NCBI GenBank assembly: GCA_024742485.1
Contig: JANSYK010000002.1
Span: 1,302,001-1,366,000, forward strand
From: Alphaproteobacteria bacterium
GTDB lineage: Bacteria > Pseudomonadota > Alphaproteobacteria > Rhizobiales > Rhizobiaceae
DNA length: 64,000 nucleotides
Direction: 5' to 3'
Position numbers and translations under genes: made by a program. This document shows, piece by piece, positions 38,803 to 45,570 of this stretch. Below the pieces are notes generated by a model, which was not told where the DNA came from, did no database searches, and saw only the letters and a list, made by a program, of their open reading frames with translations. Each line of letters opens with the position of its first letter. The stretch's first letter is position 1.

Positions 38803-38906
38803 GCTGCGGGTCCGTCAAATGCACAGCAAGAGGGTTAACGAAGTGTCACCAGGAAATTTACCGTCTTTGCGGGTACAGCCCGATGTTTAAAATTCGTGAA
38901 CCTCTA

Positions 38907-38922
38907 TTAAGGCTTCGTTAGC
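38907..38922 (+). promoter_or_regulatory. CtrA-box-like element
   Basis: TTAA-N7-TTAGC (38907-38922) is one base from the CtrA consensus TTAA-N7-TTAAC. It lies in a 273-bp gap between aacS and the iron permease, upstream of a terminator, so it could drive a short transcript. The evidence is a motif match only. Confidence 0.3.
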
Positions 38923-39036
38923 ATTCGCTTCCGTAGGATATATTCCGTTAACGTAATCTCATAGGTTGCGCACGGCAGATTTAGAGCATTGCAGTATACG
39001 GACCTTTAGCCCGTCAGACAGCATTCCAATTTCAAA

Positions 39037-39061
39037 GGTGCGCCCCGGCGCACCTTTTTTT
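39037..39061 (+). terminator. Strong Rho-independent terminator
   Basis: A perfect 7-bp stem GGTGCGC/GCGCACC with loop CCCG is followed by seven T residues. It is 235 bp beyond the aacS stop, so it ends either a long 3' untranslated region or a separate small RNA. On the minus strand it could also terminate after the iron permease gene. Confidence 0.85.
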
Positions 39062-39075
39062 CTGTCAGCATTCGA

Positions 39076-40788
39076 CTACCGTACGCCATACCCGCTCTGG
39101 AGATGGCGCGCCTTGCCGGTGTTTTTAACGAAACTGCGCGAGACCAGTATGACGGGAATGATCCCCGCCAACACGATGATCAGCGCCGCGACGGAAGCAT
39201 CTTCAACCCGGGCACGCGATGCATCCTCGTAGACAAGTGTCGCCAAGGTGTTGAAATTGAAAGGCCGCAGCAGGAGCGTTGCAGACAGTTCCTTCAATGT
39301 GTCGACAAACACCAAAAGTGCAGCAGTAATGACCGCGGGACGCATCATCGGAAGCAAAACGACGTGAAGGGTCTGGCTCGCATTGCGTCCGAGGGTGCGG
39401 GCGGCCATATCAAGATGCGGCGATAGTTTTTGGAAACCGGAATCGATTGATCCTTCCGCCATCGTCAGAAAGCGGACGCTGCAGGCATAGACAATTGCAA
39501 ATCCTGATCCGGTCAGCAGCAATCCCACGGTCATTCCCAGATAGGACTGGGTGATCGTGTTGAGCCAATTGTCGGCTGCCGCCAATGGGATCAACACGCC
39601 AATGGCCAGGACCGTGCCGGGGATGGCATAACCGAAGGATGCGATTCTCGCGGTCAGGGCAACCAGCGGACCGCTTGAGACACGGGCCGCATAGGCCAGA
39701 ACAAAGGCAAGCGCCACCGTGCAAAGAGCCGTCGCACTGGATACGATGAGGCTGTCCAGCAGCGCAAAGTAGATGCGATCCGTCAAAAGCTGGTCGAGCC
39801 GCTTGATCGCATACCCCCCAAGCACATAGGCCGGTACGCCGAACCCGAGAAGGATCGGCAGGGAACACAACACGAAGGCGATCCATCGCCGGATACCGAA
39901 AAGCGGCAACGGCACAGCGTCATGAACGGCACCGGTGGTCCGGCTTGCGCCGAAACGCTGTCGCCTGCGTCCCCAGCGCTCTGCCAGCACCGCGCACAAC
40001 GCGATGAACAGCATCGCGCAGGCCATCTGTGCGGCGCCCGCCAGATTGCCGCGGTTGAGCCAGGTGTCGAAAATGGCGAAGGTGAGCGTGTTGACACCGA
40101 GATATTCCACGGCGCCGATATCATTGAGTGTTTCCATCAGGGCCAGGGTCAGGCCGATGACCAGCGCCGGCCGCGCCATCGGCAATTGAATGCGCCAGAA
40201 GACCGAAAAAGGCCCGGCACCCAATGTGCGGGCGACATCCTGAGCCGATTTGCTCTGCATGAGAAACAATGCGCGGGTTGTCAGATAGATATAGGGATAG
40301 AGCACGACGGACAGGACCAGAATGGCGCCCGGCAAACTGCGGACCTGCGGGAACCAGTATTCCCGTCCGGACTCAAAGCCGAACAGCCCGCGGATCAGCG
40401 ATTGCGGTGGCCCGGTAAAGTCGAGAAACTCGCCATAGGCATAGGCCGCAAGATAGGTCGGAACCGCAAAGGGTAGAACCAGCGCCCAGGAAAACACACG
40501 CCGCATGGGAAACTCGAAGGAGACGACCAGCCAGGCCGACAGCACACCCATCGTGCCGGCCAACAGCGCCACACCGAGCAGCAGAAGGACTGTGGTCCAC
40601 AAGGCGCCGGGAATGACATAGCGGATGAGATGGGGCCATTCGCCAGTATCGCCGGAAAAGGCCAGATAGATCAGCGCAACCACCGGCATCAGCACGAAAA
40701 CCGCGATGAATGCGGCGAATGTCATCAAATACGGGTTGGAGCTGCTGCGGGAGCGCATTTGATAGGTTCGCAGTGGCAAAGTCGCCAT
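39076..40788 (-). CDS. Iron(III) ABC transporter permease, two-domain FbpB/ThiP type
   Basis: About 570 residues with around 12 helices: two fused permease halves, each with its own EAA-type loop (DVARTLGAGPFSVFWRIQLPMARP in the first; MAARTLGRNASQTLHVVLLPMMRP in the second). This is the layout of FbpB-type ferric permeases. No binding-protein or ATPase gene is adjacent, so the partners must be elsewhere. ATG 40788 is preferred over GTG 40821. An Irr-type iron box about 130 bp upstream supports an iron role. Confidence 0.88.
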   Translation of the reverse strand: MATLPLRTYQMRSRSSSNPYLMTFAAFIAVFVLMPVVALIYLAFSGDTGEWPHLIRYVIPGALWTTVLLLLGVALLAGTMGVLSAWLVVSFEFPMRRVFSWALVLPFAVPTYLAAYAYGEFLDFTGPPQSLIRGLFGFESGREYWFPQVRSLPGAILVLSVVLYPYIYLTTRALFLMQSKSAQDVARTLGAGPFSVFWRIQLPMARPALVIGLTLALMETLNDIGAVEYLGVNTLTFAIFDTWLNRGNLAGAAQMACAMLFIALCAVLAERWGRRRQRFGASRTTGAVHDAVPLPLFGIRRWIAFVLCSLPILLGFGVPAYVLGGYAIKRLDQLLTDRIYFALLDSLIVSSATALCTVALAFVLAYAARVSSGPLVALTARIASFGYAIPGTVLAIGVLIPLAAADNWLNTITQSYLGMTVGLLLTGSGFAIVYACSVRFLTMAEGSIDSGFQKLSPHLDMAARTLGRNASQTLHVVLLPMMRPAVITAALLVFVDTLKELSATLLLRPFNFNTLATLVYEDASRARVEDASVAALIIVLAGIIPVILVSRSFVKNTGKARHLQSGYGVR

Positions 40789-40915
40789 ATGAATTTTCCC
40801 GACGCTGACCAAGACGGTCACTGGCGCTTTGAGCCATGTCTTTGGTTCAATAGCCGCTTGCCATTCGCAAAGCAGATATGACGGGCGGCGTCAAGAAAAT
40901 CTGTAAAATCAAATA

Positions 40916-40932
40916 TTTAGAATAATTCTAAT
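40916..40932 (-). promoter_or_regulatory. Irr box (iron control element)
   Basis: TTTAGAATAATTCTAAT matches the rhizobial Irr/ICE consensus TTTAGAA-N3-TTCTAAA at all but the final base of the right arm. It lies upstream of the iron(III) permease gene. Irr is a haem-responsive Fur relative that acts under low iron; at uptake genes it usually activates or derepresses. Confidence 0.75.
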
Positions 40933-40980
40933 CTGCGGCGTGGCCCGCTCGGTGTCGTGATCCGGTCCACCCCCTTCAGT

Positions 40981-43900
40981 TCATTCCGCAAGTACCCTTT
41001 GGGACGGAAAAACGATCTCGACCAGCGTTCCCTGCCCGGGTTGAGAGTTCATTGCGAATTGCGCCCGGTTGGCCTCGGCCATCGCTTTGGCGAGGGGCAG
41101 GCCGAGCCCCGTTCCATCGCCGCGCTCGCGCGGCACGCCTGTCACCTGCCGGAACGGTTTCATGGCCTGCTCCAGCTGATGGCGGGTCATGCCGACGCCC
41201 GTATCGCGTATGCGCAGGCTGACATTGCCGCTCTCTTCATAGGATGTGGACACCACCACCTGACCGCCGGCCTGTGTAAAGCGGATCGCATTGGACAGAA
41301 TGTTGATGGCAATCTGCTTGATGGAACGCTGATCGGCAACAACGTCTGGCACCGATGATGAAAGGCTGGTTCGAATGATGACCCGCTGGCTGTTGGCCTG
41401 CGGTTGCAGGATCGAGACGGCGTCGAGCAGTGCCTGGTTGAGAGACACTGCCTGAAAGTCCAGTTCCTGTTCTCCGGCCTCAATCTTCGAGATGTCCAGC
41501 AGATCGTTGACGATATCCAGCACATGTTTGCCGGATCGGCCGATATCATGGGCATATTCAACGTAACGCGGGCTGCCGATCGGCCCGAACCGCTCTTCGG
41601 CCATCAGGTCCGAAAATCCGATAATGGCATTGAGCGGTGTGCGGATTTCATGGCTCACTCGCGCCAGAAATTCACTCTTGTGAGAGCTGGCCGTTTCAGC
41701 TTCGCGTTTTGCGGTCCGCAATTCCTCCTCGGCTCGTTTCCATTGCGTGATATCGCGCATCACGGCGCAAAACCCGTTCGAACGCGATAGATGTCCGATG
41801 GTCATGAACAGCGGAAGAAAGCCGCCGGAAGCCTCCCGGCCAATGACTTCCCGCCCGTCATTGAGGACGCTGGCCACGGCATTTCCGGTCAAACCCGCCA
41901 GATAGTCCTGGACGGCCCGTTGGCTCTCATGGGCAAACAACATGGCAAAGGGTTGACCACTTGTCTCTTCTTCATCGTAATCGAACAGTGCGCTGGCTGA
42001 CTGGTTCATCGAGCGGATGATCCCGTCATCGTCAATCAGGACGACGCCATCGGTGGCCGTTTCCAGGATGGAGCGCAATTCATCGACCTCAACCTGCAAC
42101 GCCGAAATCCGACCGGCTGATTCCACCCGTTCCTCTTCGGAGACCGTATCCTCGACCGGTCCGTCAATGACGTCGGCTTCCGGTTGTGAGGCCGCCGGCA
42201 CGACTTCCGACAGCGCCAGCATCAAGGCGCGACCGTCATCCCAGGCGATCGAACGAAGGCGGGCCCGCACGGATACCGATTGCCCGTTTGCCAGATGCAG
42301 CGCCAAGGTTCCCGCGCCGCTTGCGGTTTCCACCGTGTCCCCTATGGCACTGTGCCCGTCAAACAGAATATCCAGTCCGCCGGCTTCATTGAGCTGGGTG
42401 GTGGAAAGATAACCTGTCAGCAGACGGAACTCTTCATTGATATGAAAGATGGTCGTGCCGTCATGTACGATCACGGGTATCGGAAGGTTTTCCAGCAGTT
42501 CCGGCGTGACACTGGCGTCCCGTCCCAGGAGTTCCTGCGTCGGTTCCTCCTCGGTTTCGGTTTTGACGGCCGGTGGCGGAGCATCCGCATCATCAGGCGT
42601 GTCCGCGGTGACAGGCGTATTTGCCTCATCCTGGCCGCCCGTTTCGTCCTCTTCACTCGCCAAGCCCGGGGCAACATCGTCGTCAGCAGATTGCGGTGGT
42701 ACAGGTCGTTTTCCGAAGGCAACGGGCGGCTCCGGCGTATCCTGATCGGGTGTTTGCCCCAGCCTCTTCGCTATTTCGTGGAAAGCCTGCTTTTCTGCTG
42801 TGCTCAGCCCGTCCCGTGGTTTCGACCGCCGCTCCTCAAGGCGGATCACCTTGTCTGACTGCCGACGTCCAGGGGAATCGGCGATATCGAGAGCCGGTTT
42901 TTCACCCTCTTCCTGGGCCCCATCCCGACTGTGTGGTTGCTCGCCGCTCGGAGGAGTTTCATCGTTCTCGGTTGGTTGCGGCCCGTGGGAGGGGCCGTCG
43001 ATCGAGTCGGACTCATCATGTTGTCCAACCGGATCAGGTGCTTGATCGATACTGTCCAGTGTTGCCGGATTATTGACGAGGGCCAGGCCTATCCGCTCGG
43101 GGTCGGATTGTGCATCGCTGGCCCTGACAATTCCAAACCCGCGAAATCCATCAAACTCGCGGTCCCTCGAATAGGTCGGGAGCGCTGCAAGATCCACCGG
43201 TACGCGAAGATCGGTGCCCTGTACCGGCCACAGGACCGTCTTGCCGGACCAGGTATCGCGTCGGCGCAGAAGATCTGAAATGGCATGGTCCGGATCGGTG
43301 TTGAAAACCTGTGCCACGTCGGCGAATTTGCGACCTTCGATATCCGCCGCGTTCGGGCCGACGGTTTCGGCGAATTCATCGGATATTTCCCTGAACACGC
43401 CTTCGGCATCGATCTTCCAGACGAAACGCACTGGGCGTTTCCTTGGGTTGAAGACAAATTGATCCTCGTCTGGCGAACTTGTTTTCCCGTCATCATCGAC
43501 GGGGTGCGCGATGTCCGGGCTGGACACGGATGCTTTCGCAGTTGCGGCAGTGTTTGCGTCCCGGTCATCCTGATCGTTGGCGGCTGATTGCCGCGCCGGC
43601 TGCTCGGCCGGTCCTTCCGTAACATCCAGATCCTGTTCACGACTGTCAGCATCCGCGGGTCGTTGACGGTCGCCGCCATCTCTCTCACGTGACGATGATG
43701 CTAGATCGAGAACCGAAGGCGTCGGATCTGGAGCCTTGACCGGTTGAACGGCCGGCACGGCAGCGCGTTCAATTGTTTTTGGTTGGTCGCCCGGTGCCGG
43801 GTCGAGGTTGCCGATCGACATTTCTATGGCGATCAGCAAATGGGCATCATCGGTAATTCTGGCAATTGCTGCCGGAAGAAACCCAAGCGCAGTTCGCACC

Positions 43901-44478
43901 GGATGTTTGACCAATCGGTCATTTTCCGACGCCACGTCGCGGACGATTTGTGCGCGTGTTTCGGCATCCATGTTCAGACGGTCAAAGGATCCGGTGGCCT
44001 GCAGGATTGCGCCATCGCGGTCCAGAACGGCCGCGTGGGTGTCCATTTCTTCGAAGCCGTCGATAATGAATGCGGCCTGTTCTTCGGGGGTTTCGGCTGG
44101 ATCGGCAATGCTGGCGGTCAATAAAAGGGCATGATTGCCATCGGCAAGTTGAATGCGTTCCATCGCCGCGGGCAGCAGCGGGCGCCGGAAACCTGAGCCG
44201 GTACGCATGACGAAGGTCTGCTGCGGATTATCGGTCGCATTCACAACACTGCTTGCCGCGGCCTCGATCTGTCGAAAAGACGCGGTTGAAGGGCTCAAGC
44301 CCGAATCCATGAACTCGTACAGGCCTGCGTGGCCGAACAGCCGCGCACCCGGACCATTGACCCACAGGACATCGGTGAGTGACAGGGAGAGCACCACAAC
44401 GGCGTCACCCGCGGCGTAGCGCGTCCGTATCTTCTCATGAACGGCAATATCGATGAAAGGGTATTGCCCCGTTGGCAT
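40981..44478 (-). CDS. Large PAS-domain sensor histidine kinase, PdhS/CbrA-like
   Basis: A 1165-residue cytoplasmic kinase with no clear membrane helix. An N-terminal sensory region (YPFIDIAVHEKIRTRYAAGD) is followed by a long acidic, low-complexity linker, then PAS-like units near residues 345-480, 650-740 and 785-905. The HisKA box RVSHEIRTPLNAIIGFSDLMAEERFG has the phosphorylated His at residue 943. The ATPase has N (INILSNAIRF), G1 (RDTGVGM) and G2 (GDGTGLGLPLAKA) boxes. The H-box type is shared with PdhS, CbrA, PleC and DivJ kinases that act on the DivK cell-cycle relay. A CtrA-type site lies upstream. The exact orthologue is not certain. Confidence 0.85.
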   Translation of the reverse strand: MPTGQYPFIDIAVHEKIRTRYAAGDAVVVLSLSLTDVLWVNGPGARLFGHAGLYEFMDSGLSPSTASFRQIEAAASSVVNATDNPQQTFVMRTGSGFRRPLLPAAMERIQLADGNHALLLTASIADPAETPEEQAAFIIDGFEEMDTHAAVLDRDGAILQATGSFDRLNMDAETRAQIVRDVASENDRLVKHPVRTALGFLPAAIARITDDAHLLIAIEMSIGNLDPAPGDQPKTIERAAVPAVQPVKAPDPTPSVLDLASSSRERDGGDRQRPADADSREQDLDVTEGPAEQPARQSAANDQDDRDANTAATAKASVSSPDIAHPVDDDGKTSSPDEDQFVFNPRKRPVRFVWKIDAEGVFREISDEFAETVGPNAADIEGRKFADVAQVFNTDPDHAISDLLRRRDTWSGKTVLWPVQGTDLRVPVDLAALPTYSRDREFDGFRGFGIVRASDAQSDPERIGLALVNNPATLDSIDQAPDPVGQHDESDSIDGPSHGPQPTENDETPPSGEQPHSRDGAQEEGEKPALDIADSPGRRQSDKVIRLEERRSKPRDGLSTAEKQAFHEIAKRLGQTPDQDTPEPPVAFGKRPVPPQSADDDVAPGLASEEDETGGQDEANTPVTADTPDDADAPPPAVKTETEEEPTQELLGRDASVTPELLENLPIPVIVHDGTTIFHINEEFRLLTGYLSTTQLNEAGGLDILFDGHSAIGDTVETASGAGTLALHLANGQSVSVRARLRSIAWDDGRALMLALSEVVPAASQPEADVIDGPVEDTVSEEERVESAGRISALQVEVDELRSILETATDGVVLIDDDGIIRSMNQSASALFDYDEEETSGQPFAMLFAHESQRAVQDYLAGLTGNAVASVLNDGREVIGREASGGFLPLFMTIGHLSRSNGFCAVMRDITQWKRAEEELRTAKREAETASSHKSEFLARVSHEIRTPLNAIIGFSDLMAEERFGPIGSPRYVEYAHDIGRSGKHVLDIVNDLLDISKIEAGEQELDFQAVSLNQALLDAVSILQPQANSQRVIIRTSLSSSVPDVVADQRSIKQIAINILSNAIRFTQAGGQVVVSTSYEESGNVSLRIRDTGVGMTRHQLEQAMKPFRQVTGVPRERGDGTGLGLPLAKAMAEANRAQFAMNSQPGQGTLVEIVFPSQRVLAE

Positions 44479-44598
44479 GGCACTTCCTGCGTCAGTCTGG
44501 CCGGTCGGTTCAGTCCCGTGACTCTAACCGTCTGCCATTTGCGTTTTGTCGCACTGCCCGGGATCCGTGGACACCCGGTTAGAACACGACCTTCATTG

Positions 44599-44613
44599 TT
44601 AAGAAATTGTTAA
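44599..44613. promoter_or_regulatory. CtrA-box candidate
   Basis: TTAA-GAAATTG-TTAA is an exact TTAA-N7-TTAA pair, about 120 bp upstream of the kinase start and 77 bp before the phasin operator. CtrA is the cell-cycle master regulator of this group, and the adjacent kinase resembles kinases of the same circuit. Confidence 0.5.
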
Positions 44614-44689
44614 TAAATCGCAACTGGCCCCTGGTCCAGAACGCGGGCTCTTTGGGCTGATGATTCCTGCCAACAGGGTTAATGGGATG

Positions 44690-44735
44690 GTGCACTGCAA
44701 AAAAATGTTGCAATGCACAAAAACATCCTTATATA
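44690..44735 (+). promoter_or_regulatory. Phasin promoter with PhaR-like operator
   Basis: GTGCACTGCAA (44690-44700) and TTGCAATGCAC (44708-44718) form an 11-bp inverted repeat with one mismatch and a 7-nt centre. The right arm doubles as a -35 (TTGCAA 44708-44713), and TATATA (44730-44735) is a -10 at 16 bp. TGCA-rich repeats are the known binding mode of PhaR, the PHB-responsive repressor of phasin genes. The rest of the 44479-44800 gap contains the CtrA-box candidate and nothing else I can name. Confidence 0.7.
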
Positions 44736-44800
44736 GACCCTGTAATCATCGACAAACAATGGGCGCCTTTGAAGAGGGCCCGCAATCAGGAGTGCATATT

Positions 44801-45256
44801 ATGGCTACCAAAAAGACACCAGCAGAAGACGTTTTCTCCTTTGCCGCCTTCGATCCGGCAAAACTGACCGAGTCCTATCGCGAATTTGCTGAAAAGGGCA
44901 TGGTTCAGTCGAAGGATGCCTATGCAAAGCTGAAGGATGCTGCCGAAGACGCAACCAAGACGGTCGAACAGACACTTGAAAGCGCACAGGCCGGAAGCGT
45001 TGCGTTGAGCCTCAAGGCAATCGACACGGTCCGCGCCAATGCCGACAGCTCGCTGTCGCATGCCGAAGCGCTTCTCGGCGTCAAGTCCGTTGCCGAACTG
45101 TTTGAATTGCAGTCCTCGTTTTTCCGCAGTCAGGCCGAAGCCGCTGTCGAACAGGCCAAAGACATCCAGGAAGCAGCACGCAAGGTTGCCGAAGATGTCT
45201 CGAAACCCGGCAAGGCCGCATACGAAAAAGTATCCAAAAACATCAAAGCCGCTTAA
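44801..45256 (+). CDS. Phasin family protein
   Basis: A 151-residue amphipathic helical protein: FDPAKLTESYREFAEKGMVQSKDAYAKLKDAAEDATKTVEQTLESA is the phasin signature region, and the tail repeats A/K/E heptads (EQAKDIQEAARKVAEDVSK). Phasins coat polyhydroxyalkanoate granules and limit their fusion. AGGAG lies 8 bases before ATG 44801. A PhaR-like operator and a strong terminator bracket the gene, so it is monocistronic. Confidence 0.93.
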   Translation: MATKKTPAEDVFSFAAFDPAKLTESYREFAEKGMVQSKDAYAKLKDAAEDATKTVEQTLESAQAGSVALSLKAIDTVRANADSSLSHAEALLGVKSVAELFELQSSFFRSQAEAAVEQAKDIQEAARKVAEDVSKPGKAAYEKVSKNIKAA

Positions 45257-45285
45257 CCCGAGCGCGCAAGCCAACGGATGTTTCG

Positions 45286-45313
45286 AAAGCCGGACCTTTG
45301 GTCCGGCTTTTTT
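45286..45313 (+). terminator. Phasin Rho-independent terminator
   Basis: An 11-bp stem AAAGCCGGACC/GGTCCGGCTTT with a TTT loop continues into a T-run to 45313. Confidence 0.93.
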
Positions 45314-45348
45314 GTTTCTGTGGATAGGCGTGGGGGACACAATCCCTC

Positions 45349-45377
45349 TTGCAAAAAGAACCGCATCGCCGTATGTC
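45349..45377 (+). promoter_or_regulatory. Promoter of tRNA-His
   Basis: -35 TTGCAA (45349-45354) and -10 TATGTC (45372-45377) are separated by 17 bp, 26 bp before the mature tRNA 5' end. Confidence 0.55.
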
Positions 45378-45403
45378 ACGCCCTCAGGACGATGCACTGA
45401 CAT

Positions 45404-45480
45404 GCGGTTGTAGCTCAGTTGGTTAGAGCGCTGGATTGTGGATCCAGAGGTCGGTGGTTCAAATCCACCCAACCGTACCA
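45404..45480 (+). tRNA. tRNA-His (anticodon GTG)
   Basis: A 77-nt cloverleaf with encoded CCA. The acceptor arm is GCGGTTG/CAACCGT, the D-loop contains AGTTGGTTA, the anticodon stem CTGGA/TCCAG encloses GTG (45438-45440), and the T-arm is GGTGGTTCAAATCCACC. The base before G1 is T, the 1:72 pair is G:U and the discriminator is A73. G-1, the near-universal tRNA-His identity element, is therefore not encoded, as known for a subgroup of alphaproteobacteria. Confidence 0.97.
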
Positions 45481-45570
45481 TCGCTCACCGGTCCATGCCG
45501 GCCGATCTTCAAAACACGGATTGATGCCGATCATAACAATTGGTGTTTGCTGACCCTCCGGTCGGTCAGG

